Shown: in pieces, positions 42,821-51,823 of the stretch
Numbering within the stretch: position 1 is the first letter of the stretch
Layout of the letters: every line of letters begins with the position of its first letter
Notes under the pieces: generated by a model
What the model saw: only the letters and a program-made list of their open reading frames with translations
What the model was told of the DNA's origin: nothing
The model's database searches: none
Program-made: the position numbers and the translations under genes
Origin: F1-120-MAGs238 sp964484185
GTDB lineage: Bacteria; Planctomycetota; Phycisphaerae; Phycisphaerales; UBA1924
DNA length: 64,000 nucleotides
NCBI GenBank assembly: GCA_964484185.1
Contig: CAZAEQ010000023.1
Coordinates: 9,576-73,575 of the forward strand
Direction of reading: 5' to 3'

Positions 42821-44527
42821 TCAGTGCAGCACGCGGAAGAGTTCTTCCTTCGTCGTCAACCCCTGCGCGGCCTTCAAGTCGGCGTCTTCACGCATCGGAC
42901 GGAATCCGCCCTTGATCGCCGTCTCATAGAGCGTGACCGAGTCTGCATTCTGCCCAGTAATGCGGCGAAGATCATCAGTCACATTCATGAGCTCGTAGAT
43001 CGCCATGCGGCCGCGGAATCCCGTGCCGTAGCAGTTGTCACAGCGAACATTGTTTACCAGCGCGGTTCCGCCGCAGACCTTGCAGGTGCGACGAACCAGT
43101 CGCTGTGCAAGCACTGCGAGCAGTGAACTGGTGACCAGATAGGGCTCAATTCCAATGTCGATCAGACGCGGAATTGCACTGGGCGCATCGTTGGTGTGCA
43201 GCGTTGCAAGCACAAGGTGGCCCGTGAGCGAGGCCTGAATCGCAAGCTGCGCTGTCTCAGCATCGCGGATTTCACCGATGAGAATGACATCGGGATCTTG
43301 ACGCAGAAGTGAACGAAGACCGGTTGCAAATGTCACGCCACGCTTCGGGTTGACCTGCATCTGCGAAATGCCATCAAGGTGGTATTCAACCGGATCTTCG
43401 ATGGTCATCACGTTGCGATGTGTGCGGTCGATCTGCGCGAGGGCCGCATAGAGCGTCGTCGTCTTACCTGATCCTGTGGGACCGGTGACGAGAATGATGC
43501 CTGTGGGCCGCTCGATGAGGTCTACGAGCTGCGCCTGCATCCCCTTCTGCATACCGATCTGGTCGAGCGAAAGCTGCGTCTGACTCTGATCGAGCAGACG
43601 CATGACGAGTCGCTCGCCATACACGCTGGGAATACACGAGAAACGGATATCGACCTTGCGACTGCCAATGCGCACACTGGTATAGCCGTCCTGCGGCGAG
43701 TGGCGATTGGCAATATCAAGCTCGGTCATGACTTTCAAACGGCTGGAAATCGCGGGAGCGAGCGACAACGGTGGCGTGAATGCATCCTGCAACATGCCGT
43801 CGATGCGGAAACGGATAACGAGCTTGTTTTCCTGCGGGTGTACGTGAATATCGCTGGCGCGGCGGCGGAGCGCCTCGAACAAGATCATGTTCACCAGGCG
43901 AATCACAGGTGTCTGGCGCGCAAGTTGCAAAAGATCGGTCGATTGGCCCGCACTACCCGCGGCGGCAGCGATTGCCCGCTCGTCCAGCGGCATTTCGTCA
44001 ACGATCTCAGTGACAAGGTCTTGACGCTGCTCATAACCGCGGTTGATGAGATTGACGACGCTGGCACGCGGCGCGAGCACGAGGCGAATCGGCATCTCAA
44101 GATAATCTTCAATGACGCGGAACACCGCGGGCTGCAGCGGCTGACTTGTCGCGACGATCATCACGCCGCCTTCGCTGGCGATTCCGGCAGCCTGATGATG
44201 ACGGGCCATTTCGGCAGTGATGGTTTCGTAGAAACGTGAAGAAGACTCAGCGAGCTTGGGCTCCGCCTCGTACTTGAGCCCGGTGCGTTTGGCGAGCATC
44301 TCAAGCGCGGCATGCTCATCGATCGCGAGTAGTGAGAGCAATGTGTCCCACGGTTCAACATCGCTGCCATCGAGCTGGCTGAAATGCTGAAGCTGATCGC
44401 CCTTGATTTTGAACATGCTGAACTGTTCAGCAGCGCGATTCCAATCGCCAGAACTGATAATGCTGGCCGCACTGCTCGCGCCGGTCGACTTTGCAATCGC
44501 GTTATTACTGCCGTTAGAACCTGCCAT
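42821..44527 (-). CDS. gspE: Type II secretion / type IV pilus assembly ATPase
   Basis: Hexameric cytoplasmic ATPase that drives pseudopilus or pilus assembly, 568 residues. An N-terminal MshEN-like region (~30-190) is followed by ASDIHVHP (Asp box, ~224-231), Walker A GPTGSGKTT (349-357), MTIEDPVEYHL, IGEIRDAETAQLAIQASLTGH (Walker B and His box) and a tetracysteine CKVCGG...CDNC zinc site near the C-terminus. The closest match by eye is GspE/PilB rather than PilT. Its start overlaps the gspD stop by one base (TGATG), so translation is coupled. No pilin, GspF or GspG gene lies next to the pair; the rest of the apparatus must be elsewhere. Confidence 0.93.
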   Translation of the reverse strand: MAGSNGSNNAIAKSTGASSAASIISSGDWNRAAEQFSMFKIKGDQLQHFSQLDGSDVEPWDTLLSLLAIDEHAALEMLAKRTGLKYEAEPKLAESSSRFYETITAEMARHHQAAGIASEGGVMIVATSQPLQPAVFRVIEDYLEMPIRLVLAPRASVVNLINRGYEQRQDLVTEIVDEMPLDERAIAAAAGSAGQSTDLLQLARQTPVIRLVNMILFEALRRRASDIHVHPQENKLVIRFRIDGMLQDAFTPPLSLAPAISSRLKVMTELDIANRHSPQDGYTSVRIGSRKVDIRFSCIPSVYGERLVMRLLDQSQTQLSLDQIGMQKGMQAQLVDLIERPTGIILVTGPTGSGKTTTLYAALAQIDRTHRNVMTIEDPVEYHLDGISQMQVNPKRGVTFATGLRSLLRQDPDVILIGEIRDAETAQLAIQASLTGHLVLATLHTNDAPSAIPRLIDIGIEPYLVTSSLLAVLAQRLVRRTCKVCGGTALVNNVRCDNCYGTGFRGRMAIYELMNVTDDLRRITGQNADSVTLYETAIKGGFRPMREDADLKAAQGLTTKEELFRVLH

Positions 44528-47010
44528 CAGCGCGAGCCCCCGGAGGTTGGAGCGACATTCGCGTCGAGCGTCGCAGGCACAATCGCGGCAGGAGTTGTCA
44601 CTTCCATGATCGATGGTTTAAGCTTTGGAAGTGTTTCCTCGAGCTTTACGCTTGCTTGCGGGCCTTCGGTGTTCAGACGAGAATCAGCAAACGCATCATC
44701 GCGGAAGATACGCGGCGTGATAAAGATGTAAAGCGTGGTCTTGCGGTTCTGATTATCCGTCGAGCCGAACAACGCACCGATAATCGGCAATTCGCCAATC
44801 CACGGAACGCGATTCTTCGTTTCGGTCTTTGATTCAAATGTCAGTCCACCAACAACAACAGTGAAATCTGATGGCACCGTCACCGATTCAGCGCTGATCT
44901 TGTTCACCTGCGATGGCGGCGGCAAACCTGCAGTCGCAGCGCCAGTAAAGCTCGAAAGCTCCGCCTCATACTTCAGCCTCAGGTAGCCGCCTTCAGATAT
45001 CTGCGGCGTTACTTTGAAAATAGTTCCGGCTTCGCTGTCGCCACCATACGACGAAAGTGTCGTGCTCGTGCCCTGCGTGGTGGTGGCGTATGGCTGCTTA
45101 TCGATCGAATTAAGAATTCCTTCTTCGTTGTCATCCACCAGTAACTGCGGTGTGGCGAGAATTCTCGCATCAACCTTGCGTGAAAGCGCGTTCATGATGA
45201 TCGGCACCTGATCGCTCTTGATCAACGCAAGCGTCGCGCCCAGGTTGCCCGTTCCCACGGTCTTTGGAGTGGTAATCGCGCCAGTTCCGAAGCTCCCAAG
45301 CCCAAAATTGGTGTTGAGCACACCACCTGTGCCGCCGGAGTTGATGAGTTGCGATTCAAACGCGAGCTTGAGATCATCGGTCCACGTGACCGCGATAATC
45401 TTGGCTTCGATATACACCTGCGGACGACGGACATCGAGCTTTTCAATCAGCTTCTTGTAGTCGTCCTGCTGCCGCACCGGTCCCTTGACGAGCAACTGGT
45501 TGTTGGCCTTGTCCGCCAGAACGAATACATTGTCTCCAGCGCCCAGCGAAAGTTCGCCGCCGCCGCCATCAGGAGGTGTGATGAAAATAGTGTTTGGCTG
45601 CCCACCGAGATTAAACCCGCTCCGACCTTGATTCCCACCGGGCAACAGCGGCGATTCAGTGCCTTGCGGTGTCCGATTCTGAATCAGTCCGAGCACCAGG
45701 TCTGCGACCTTTTCGGCATCAGCATTACGCAACTTGTAGTTGCGAATGACGATCTGCTCTTCTTTGAGATTCAATCCATCAATCAAACTCGCCAGCTGCA
45801 CCTGCTGAGCTTCCGTGCCGTAATAGATGATGTTTCCCTTGGCTTCATCAACCACCATGATCGGACCACCAGCGCCAGTGCTCGAACTGCGACCTTGTTG
45901 ACCGCGATTGTTTTGGTCGAACCCGTTGAAATCAATACTGTTAATGCCGCCTTGCGGGGCGGCGATAATCAACACTTCACCCAGGCCACGGTTGCGGGCG
46001 ATATCAGCGATCTGCCGCGAACTTGAACCCGCGAAATACTGCTTGGGAACCAGCGTATTTGGAACATCGATTACCGTAACGATCGATCGGACCTGCTCAA
46101 GTTCAAGCTGCTGACCACGGAAGATCAGCGAATTGCCCTGGGGATCAACTGTCAATCGATCGCCAATCGACTCAAGCTTGCCTCCGCCCCCTTGAACGCC
46201 CGGCTGCTGTGGTTGCTGGACTTGACCGTCATTGCCACCAGCGCGCGGTTGGGCGAGTTGGCCAAGTAATTGTAAAATGCGTTCACGCGCCACGGGCGCT
46301 GCAACGTGGTTCAGATCGAGCCGTGTGAACTTTGCTTTGCCGTATTCTTCGAGCAGACTCTTGATCAGTGTTTCAACCGCCGCAAGTCGCTTGGGCGTGT
46401 CAGTCACCACAATCACACCCATTTCGTCAATAGGTGAAATCTTCAGCACCTGACCCTGCACGCCGCCAAGCTGCTGCGCAATCGATGTCTGAAGTGATGA
46501 TGGCCGCAAGCTCGGCGTCGAAAACACTCGCGTTGTCGGCAGTTCGCCCGAGAGGTTCAAGCTGATTTCATTGGCCCCAACCACTGAGTAGAACTGGCTC
46601 GCCGCGTCATATGTAAGTGTGAAATTCTGCTGCTCCAGCAATGAACTGAGCAGTTGCACCAGCTTTGACTTGGGCACACTCACCGGGGCATTGAACACGA
46701 CCTGTCCTGCCAGCGCACCCTTGATCGTGATGTTCGCATTGAGCGCCTTGGCCACGTAATCAACAAGCGCGGTGAGTTCCACCGGCTCTGCAAACGCCGA
46801 GAACGTCACCATGTCACCCTCTGGCGGCGTACCCAGATCAGTGCTTGGCACGGCTGCGGGAGTTGTCCCAGGGGGAACAATGGGCTGCCCTGTATTTGGA
46901 ACGGGTTGAGCGACGCCGGTGCCTTTGGCTGGCTGCGCCTGCACGCTCACGCATGTCCCCGCCGCGATCAGAAATGCCATCACACCATAAACACGCTTTG
47001 ACTGCTGCAT
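44527..47010 (-). CDS. gspD: Type II secretion system secretin
   Basis: Outer-membrane multimeric gate of a type II secretion (or type IV pilus) system, 827 residues. The signal peptide (~1-25) has GVMAFLIAAGTCVSVQA. Several N domains follow: VTFSAFAEPVELTALVDYVAKALN (N0-like), VVTDTPKRLAAVETLI, and YKLRNADAEKVADLVLGLI (N1-N3 type), separated by Gln/Gly-rich linkers. The C-terminal secretin domain shows VYIEAKIIAVTW, VDARILATPQLLVDDNEE and the membrane-embedded VPWIGELPIIGALFG. GGAAGG lies upstream of the ATG. It is the promoter-proximal gene of the gspD-gspE pair. No pilotin is visible. The family assignment is firm. Confidence 0.94.
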   Translation of the reverse strand: MQQSKRVYGVMAFLIAAGTCVSVQAQPAKGTGVAQPVPNTGQPIVPPGTTPAAVPSTDLGTPPEGDMVTFSAFAEPVELTALVDYVAKALNANITIKGALAGQVVFNAPVSVPKSKLVQLLSSLLEQQNFTLTYDAASQFYSVVGANEISLNLSGELPTTRVFSTPSLRPSSLQTSIAQQLGGVQGQVLKISPIDEMGVIVVTDTPKRLAAVETLIKSLLEEYGKAKFTRLDLNHVAAPVARERILQLLGQLAQPRAGGNDGQVQQPQQPGVQGGGGKLESIGDRLTVDPQGNSLIFRGQQLELEQVRSIVTVIDVPNTLVPKQYFAGSSSRQIADIARNRGLGEVLIIAAPQGGINSIDFNGFDQNNRGQQGRSSSTGAGGPIMVVDEAKGNIIYYGTEAQQVQLASLIDGLNLKEEQIVIRNYKLRNADAEKVADLVLGLIQNRTPQGTESPLLPGGNQGRSGFNLGGQPNTIFITPPDGGGGELSLGAGDNVFVLADKANNQLLVKGPVRQQDDYKKLIEKLDVRRPQVYIEAKIIAVTWTDDLKLAFESQLINSGGTGGVLNTNFGLGSFGTGAITTPKTVGTGNLGATLALIKSDQVPIIMNALSRKVDARILATPQLLVDDNEEGILNSIDKQPYATTTQGTSTTLSSYGGDSEAGTIFKVTPQISEGGYLRLKYEAELSSFTGAATAGLPPPSQVNKISAESVTVPSDFTVVVGGLTFESKTETKNRVPWIGELPIIGALFGSTDNQNRKTTLYIFITPRIFRDDAFADSRLNTEGPQASVKLEETLPKLKPSIMEVTTPAAIVPATLDANVAPTSGGSR

Positions 47011-47158
47011 ACTTGCCTTCCAGACATTGTCTTTCGACGTCGCCGCTCATCCCGTGACGATCGCCGACGGGTATCCATTCCGTGCCCGTACTTTACCAAC
47101 CAAAATCCTTCTTTGCTGGTTTTCACGCATCTACTTCTTCATCTTTCTATGCTCTACC

Positions 47159-48142
47159 TTGCGAATCGTCTCTCTACTCCCTTCCGCTACCGAAATCGTC
47201 GCTCTTTTAGGCGCTGCAGGCGATCTCGTGGGCAGAAGCCACGAATGTGACTTCCCCGCCTCAATAACCCATCTGCCAGTCTTAACCGGTCAAAAGACCC
47301 ATTGTTCCAACATTGACCCCGATCCTGCTGCAATCGACGCCCAGGTACGAGAAACCCTCGCCACTGGCCAATCGCTCTACACGCTCGACACCCAGCTTCT
47401 CGCATCCCTGCGCCCAGACATCATCATTACCCAGGACCTCTGCCAAGTCTGCTCAATCGACCTGGCCACAGTCCGTCGCGCCGCCGCCGCGCTCACTCCA
47501 TCCCCCACGATCATCTCTCTTGACCCACACACCCTCGAACAAGTCTTTGACGACGTCATGAATGTCGGAAAAGCGATCAATCGCGAGCGCGAAGCAGAAT
47601 CGGCAATCGTGCAACTGCGTGAACGGATGCACACTGCCCAGGACTTCGTCAATGCCTATGACGATCAAGTCGGCGTTGCGTTCCTTGAATGGACAAATCC
47701 TTTATTTATCGGCGGCCACTGGACCCCGCAACTCATCGAACGCGCCGGCGGCAGACACGACCTCAACCCCACCATCCCCGCACCCGATTCCGGCTCTGCC
47801 AGCGGCCCACAAATGGCCTACCGCAAGGCCGGTAAAAGCATCCAAGTTTCGCCCCAATCGCTCATCGACAGCAATCCCCGCTTCATAATCATCTGCCCCT
47901 GCGGCATGAATTTTTTGCAAACTCGCGCGTGCGTGCAACAACTCTTCTTGCAGGAAAATTGGTTCGCCAGCCTCGACGCCGTGAAAGCCGGACGCGTCGC
48001 GCTCGTCGATGGCAATCAATATTTCAATCGACCGGGCCCGAGATTGGTAGACGCGTTTGAATTTCTGGTGGGCTTCCTGCAGCAAAGGCCCGAAGTGATT
48101 CCGCCATGGTTCGCGTGGGAGCAATTCAAATCACAGAAATAG
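47159..48142 (+). CDS. Cobalamin-binding / periplasmic-binding-protein-like protein (BtuF family)
   Basis: Protein of 327 residues with the BtuF/FecB-type type III substrate-binding fold. It starts MRIVSLLPSATEIVALLGA when read from the TTG at 47159, exactly the family N-terminus, and contains GRSHECDFP, TLDTQLLASLRPDIIITQD with LCQVCS, VAFLEWTNPLFIGGHWTPQLI and LVDGNQYFNRPGPRLVDAFE. There is no signal peptide, as in many stand-alone cobalamin-binding-like proteins, unless translation starts upstream at 47027. No transporter genes adjoin, so a role in corrinoid uptake is only inferred. Its last 37 bases overlap the next gene. Confidence 0.8.
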   Translation: MRIVSLLPSATEIVALLGAAGDLVGRSHECDFPASITHLPVLTGQKTHCSNIDPDPAAIDAQVRETLATGQSLYTLDTQLLASLRPDIIITQDLCQVCSIDLATVRRAAAALTPSPTIISLDPHTLEQVFDDVMNVGKAINREREAESAIVQLRERMHTAQDFVNAYDDQVGVAFLEWTNPLFIGGHWTPQLIERAGGRHDLNPTIPAPDSGSASGPQMAYRKAGKSIQVSPQSLIDSNPRFIIICPCGMNFLQTRACVQQLFLQENWFASLDAVKAGRVALVDGNQYFNRPGPRLVDAFEFLVGFLQQRPEVIPPWFAWEQFKSQK

Positions 48143-48453
48143 AGCAGAAGAACACCCAGACCACAGCGTCACCACAATTGACCTGGTGGGAAGTCGCCCT
48201 TCCGATCGCAACCTGCGTTGCAATCTTCATTGTCGTTTCAATCTTCTCGCCTCCCATTGCCATCGCATTAGGCCTGTTCGCGGTTGTGTCTTTCGTCGCG
48301 CTCATTCCCGCAGTTATAACATTTTTTGTCTCCTCCCGCATACGAGACCATCGCGCAATTCCACCGCATTGCTGCCAGAAATGCCGCTACGACCGGCGTG
48401 GCTTACAGGTAAGTGCGAACTGCCCGGAATGCGGCACCCCAAAGAAAGCCTGA
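48106..48453 (+). CDS. Small membrane protein with C-terminal zinc ribbon
   Basis: Protein of 115 residues. Two hydrophobic segments (VALPIATCVAIFIVVSIF and IALGLFAVVSFVALIPAVI, ~29-70) are followed by a basic stretch and a CxxC...CxxC zinc ribbon: CQKCRYDRRGLQVSANCPEC. The second half CPECG is shared with three other proteins of this window. The reading frame overlaps the preceding gene by 37 bases; no other start is obvious, so the true N-terminus may be a little downstream. It is followed after 12 bases by another protein of the same build. Function unknown; the ribbon could bind zinc and mediate protein contact on the cytoplasmic face. Confidence 0.75.
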   Translation: MVRVGAIQITEIEQKNTQTTASPQLTWWEVALPIATCVAIFIVVSIFSPPIAIALGLFAVVSFVALIPAVITFFVSSRIRDHRAIPPHCCQKCRYDRRGLQVSANCPECGTPKKA

Positions 48454-48465
48454 TACCCTCCGCCA

Positions 48466-48747
48466 ATGTCCATCGATGAATCCGAAAAAACCGAGCGCAT
48501 GCTCATCTCCATCATCGGGGCCATCGTCGGCACGGCATGGGCTTACGCGTTTGTAACAAACAACTCTGCGCTACTCGCATTCATCGGATTCGCCGTCATC
48601 CTCGCGCTCATTATCGCCATTATCCGCGGCAGCATGCGCCGCCGAGCTGGCCTAGCCGTAATCAAAAACACCTGCCAGCACTGTGGCTTTCAGCGCACCG
48701 ACGAATCTACCAAGTGCCCCGAGTGCGGCGTTGATTTCCTACGTTAG
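48466..48747 (+). CDS. Small membrane protein with C-terminal zinc ribbon
   Basis: Protein of 93 residues with the same build as its upstream neighbour: an acidic N-terminus (MSIDESEKTERM), two hydrophobic segments (LISIIGAIVGTAWAYAFV, then ALLAFIGFAVILALIIAII), the basic turn RGSMRRRAG, and a zinc ribbon CQHCGFQRTDESTKCPECG. The 12-base gap to the previous gene suggests one operon, possibly a tandem duplication that has since diverged. No function is known. The four cysteines are intact. Confidence 0.78.
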   Translation: MSIDESEKTERMLISIIGAIVGTAWAYAFVTNNSALLAFIGFAVILALIIAIIRGSMRRRAGLAVIKNTCQHCGFQRTDESTKCPECGVDFLR

Positions 48748-48810
48748 CTTCATCCAAATGCACGTCCGAACACCAACTCCTTTCCCCCACAACTCCTCTA
48801 CCCTCACCCC

Positions 48811-49989
48811 ATGAACACAAACACACCCTTCGCGCAGCGAGCGCTCATTCTCGGCGGCGGCATGGTCGGCAGCGTCATGGCCACCGACATGGCCTCAGAC
48901 TTCACCACCACCCTCGCCGACATCAACCCCGAAAACCTCGCCCGCGCTTCCGCCCGCGCTCGCGCTCAAGGCCGCGAAATCAAAACCATTCAGGCCGACC
49001 TCTCCGACACCAACAAAATTAAAGAACTCGCCGCCAACGCAGACATCGTCCTGGGCGCACTCTCCAGCCACATCGGCTTCGCTGCTCTCCGCGCAGTCAT
49101 CGAAGTCGGCAAGAACTACTGCGACATCTCCTTCATGGGCGAAGATGCTCCCGACCTCGATGCCCTCGCCAAGAAGCACAACGTCACCGCCGTCGTCGAC
49201 ATGGGCGTCGCACCAGGAATGTCCAATCTCCTCTCCGCCGCACTCGTTGCCGAACTCGACTCCTGCTCCGAACTCAACATCTACGTCGGCGGCCTGCCGC
49301 GCGAACGCTCCTGGCCCTTCCAATACAAAGCCGGCTTCTCACCCGCCGATGTCATCGAGGAATACACACGCCCCTCGCGCCTCGTTGAACACGGCAAAAC
49401 CGTCATCAAGCCCGCGCTCACTGAACCAGAACTCTTCGAGTTCGCCAACATCGGCACGCTCGAAGCCGTCAACACCGATGGCCTCCGCTCACTGGTCAAC
49501 ACCATCAAGGGTGTTCCCACCATGCGCGAGAAAACTCTCCGCTATCCCGGCCACTACGAAATCATGCGCATCTTCCGCGAGACCGGTCTCTTCTCCAAAG
49601 AACCAATCACCCTCAAGAGCGGCCAGAAAGTCGTCCCCCTCGAACTCACCAGCGCACTCCTCTTCCCCAAGTGGACCTACGCCCCCGGCGAGCAAGACCT
49701 CACCGTCATGCGCATCGAAGCCATCGGCCAGTTCAAGAACACCCGCACCCGCATCGCCTGGGACCTCTCCGACCTCTACCACGTCCCCACCCAGGCAACC
49801 AGCATGAGCCGCACCACCGCATTCCCCTGCACCATCGCCGCCCGCCTGATCGCTAACGGCACGATCACAACCCGCGGCGTACTTCCCCCCGAAGCCCTCG
49901 CCCCCCAAAAAGGCCTGGTCGACACTGTCCTCAAGGAACTCAAGGCCCGCGAAGTCGTCTACACCCGCACCCAAACCGCCGTTTCCTGA
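48811..49989 (+). CDS. Saccharopine dehydrogenase family protein
   Basis: NAD(P)-dependent oxidoreductase of 392 residues. The Rossmann fold starts ALILGGGMVGSVMATDMA (~11-28) and the acidic end of strand two is TLADINPENLARA. ADIVLGALSSHIG and the VVDMGVAPGMSNLLSAAL segment follow, as in saccharopine dehydrogenase and lysine 6-dehydrogenase-like proteins. The substrate-binding half contains the PFQYKAGFSPADVIEEYTRPS segment. A role in lysine degradation or in carboxynorspermidine-type polyamine synthesis is possible; neither is shown by neighbours. The GC-rich, C-heavy third positions match the following genes. No ribosome binding site of note. Confidence 0.87.
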   Translation: MNTNTPFAQRALILGGGMVGSVMATDMASDFTTTLADINPENLARASARARAQGREIKTIQADLSDTNKIKELAANADIVLGALSSHIGFAALRAVIEVGKNYCDISFMGEDAPDLDALAKKHNVTAVVDMGVAPGMSNLLSAALVAELDSCSELNIYVGGLPRERSWPFQYKAGFSPADVIEEYTRPSRLVEHGKTVIKPALTEPELFEFANIGTLEAVNTDGLRSLVNTIKGVPTMREKTLRYPGHYEIMRIFRETGLFSKEPITLKSGQKVVPLELTSALLFPKWTYAPGEQDLTVMRIEAIGQFKNTRTRIAWDLSDLYHVPTQATSMSRTTAFPCTIAARLIANGTITTRGVLPPEALAPQKGLVDTVLKELKAREVVYTRTQTAVS

Positions 49990-50084
49990 TCAAAAACCCC
50001 CATTCTCACCCCGATTTCCACAACGCCCTCCTCCCCACCTACTCTTGCGGCTCAATTTCTCACCTCCTTATAAGGACTCTTTTG

Positions 50085-50906
50085 ATGCGCACTGCTCTCG
50101 CTATTCTGCTCGCCGCCGGTCTCGCCTTCATCGCCCGGGCAGATGATCCCAAACCCGCAACCGCTCAGCCCACAACTCCCCCAGCCGCCGAACCCGCACC
50201 AGCACCGGCCCCCGCTGGCAAGCCAGTTCCTAACGGCGAAGTCGTCAAGAAGACCGAACTCGCCGATGGCCTCATCGCCGAAGATCTCAAGATCGGTGAA
50301 GGCGCTGAAGTCAAGACCGGCTGGACAGTCACCGCCTTCTACCACGGCACCCTCAAGTCCGATGGCAAAGTCTTCGATTCCGCCTACGACCGCGGCCAGC
50401 CCGCCACCTTCCCACTCAACGGCGTCATCCAGGGTTGGGCAAAGGGCGTCCCAGGAATGAAGATCGGCGGCATCCGTCGCCTCACTATCCCCGCGGCCCT
50501 CGCATACGGCGCGAATCCTCCCACCCCAGCTATCCCCGCAAACTCTGACCTCGTCTTCGTGATCGAAGTCACCGATGCATTCGGCATCGATATCCAGGAT
50601 GTCACCACCGGCACCGGCGAAGAAACCGCTGGCCAGCAGTGCGTCGCTGTCACCAACTACGTCATCAAGGGCGAAGATGGCAAAGAGATCGAAAACAAGA
50701 AGATGTACATCTGGTTCCCCGGTGAAAATCAGGGCATGACCACCGCGTTCGATGGCATGAAGGTCGGCGGCAAGCGCATCGTCAAGATCCCCGGCCAGCT
50801 CAACATCAACGCCCCACAGCTCGAAAGCACCCGCGTCCAGAACGTCCCGATCACCGTTGAGTTCGAACTGGTAGCCTTCCGCAACATCCCCGGCCAACGC
50901 CGCTAA
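50085..50906 (+). CDS. Secreted FKBP-type peptidyl-prolyl isomerase, two FKBP-like domains
   Basis: Exported proline isomerase of 273 residues. Signal peptide MRTALAILLAAGLAFIARA (1-19) and a Pro/Ala-rich linker (~20-47) precede a first FKBP domain (~58-170) with VTAFYHGTLKSDGKVFDSAY, GVIQGWAKGVPGMKIGG, RLTIPAALAYGANPP and LVFVIEVTDAF. A second region (~175-273) repeats the layout (VTNYVIKGEDGKEIEN, TTAFDGMKVGGKRIVKIPG, VPITVEFELVAF) but lacks the AxGYG loop, so it is probably a non-catalytic FKBP-like domain. AAGGA eight bases before the ATG at 50085 fixes the start. A terminator follows. It likely works as a periplasmic folding helper. Confidence 0.9.
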   Translation: MRTALAILLAAGLAFIARADDPKPATAQPTTPPAAEPAPAPAPAGKPVPNGEVVKKTELADGLIAEDLKIGEGAEVKTGWTVTAFYHGTLKSDGKVFDSAYDRGQPATFPLNGVIQGWAKGVPGMKIGGIRRLTIPAALAYGANPPTPAIPANSDLVFVIEVTDAFGIDIQDVTTGTGEETAGQQCVAVTNYVIKGEDGKEIENKKMYIWFPGENQGMTTAFDGMKVGGKRIVKIPGQLNINAPQLESTRVQNVPITVEFELVAFRNIPGQRR

Positions 50907-50912
50907 TAGTGG

Positions 50913-50931
50913 CACCGGCTCACAGCCGGTG
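50913..50931. repeat. Small palindromic element CACCGGCT / AGCCGGTG
   Basis: Perfect 8-base arms with CAC loop, seven bases after the FKBP stop and 22 bases before the terminator. It is similar in kind to the hairpins at 53562-53693. Confidence 0.65.
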
Positions 50932-50952
50932 GGCCTTGACATTGTTCTTCTC

Positions 50953-50979
50953 AAAACACCCGCTCCGGCGGGTGTTTTT
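50953..50979 (+). terminator. Rho-independent terminator
   Basis: Stem AAAACACCCGC / GCGGGTGTTTT with TCCG tetraloop, T-run at its 3' end. It closes the FKBP transcript. Confidence 0.87.
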
Positions 50980-51029
50980 CTTTGCACTATCCTTTGTCAC
51001 TTCCGACCTCAGCACTCAGTACTCCTTCT

Positions 51030-51656
51030 ATGCCCTTTGAACTCGACCACATCTTCATCCTCACCAGCCGCGGCGCACCCGAAGCTGATGGTCTCTCCTC
51101 CCACCTCACCGAAGGTGCGCCCAACACCCACCCCGGCCAAGGCACCTCCTGCCGCCGCTTCTTCTTTAATACCAACTACCTCGAACTGCTCTATGTCGAC
51201 AATCCTGCCGACGCACAAAGCGCACTCACCAAGCCAACTCACCTCTATACGCGCTGGCTCAGCCGCTCGGCAACCTGCCCATTCGGCCTCATTCTGCGGC
51301 CAACCACTTCCGCTCCCACCACTCCTCCATTCCCAACTTTTCAATATAACCCAACATACCTCCAACCCAATCTCTCACTTCACATCGCGACCAAAGCTGC
51401 GGAACTCAAAGAGCCGCTATTCACCTACCTCCCCATCCACCGCGCCGCACCATTCCAGTCATCACCGCGCCTCAGTGCCGCACACTTCTACGGCCCTTGG
51501 CCCGAAAATCCCTCGCCTGCGTTCGCCGCAATCTCCGCTCTCGCAACCGTCAAATTCCTCTGCGCCCCAACCTACCACCTCGAACTCTCGTTGGACAATC
51601 GCACGCAACAAACAGTTGACCTACGCCCAGTGCTGCCGCTCATCCTGCACCTTTAA
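51030..51656 (+). CDS. Glyoxalase-like (VOC) domain protein
   Basis: Protein of 208 residues of the vicinal-oxygen-chelate superfamily. It begins MPFELDHIFILTSRGAPEAD, the typical first VOC strand with a metal-type His in LDHIFI, followed by GTSCRRFFFNTNYLELLYV, where the Glu of YLELLYV is the usual partner ligand. The second betaalpha half is weaker. It resembles the glyoxalase-like group found next to no particular pathway. The start at 51030 fits the family; an in-frame ATG at 50982 would overlap the terminator. Substrate and activity are unknown. A 167-base space with no gene follows. Confidence 0.75.
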   Translation: MPFELDHIFILTSRGAPEADGLSSHLTEGAPNTHPGQGTSCRRFFFNTNYLELLYVDNPADAQSALTKPTHLYTRWLSRSATCPFGLILRPTTSAPTTPPFPTFQYNPTYLQPNLSLHIATKAAELKEPLFTYLPIHRAAPFQSSPRLSAAHFYGPWPENPSPAFAAISALATVKFLCAPTYHLELSLDNRTQQTVDLRPVLPLILHL

Positions 51657-51823
51657 AGTACTACCCGCGCTGCCTCAGGTGCTCCGCAATCAGAAAGCCC
51701 ATGAAATGGGCGCCCGATGGTTGCCGGACGCGCAGCGTCTGGTAGCTTCCCCCTTAAAACATCACCCATGAAATTGGTGAACGAACATTTACTGGAACAC
51801 CATGGCATGTGCGAACATCGAAG

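Noticed and set aside
48895..49323. Gly/Val/Asp-rich minus-strand ORF opposite the saccharopine dehydrogenase gene
   Set aside because: It arises from the strong C-ending codon bias of the plus-strand gene; the same holds for the minus-strand frames at 49489 and 50052.
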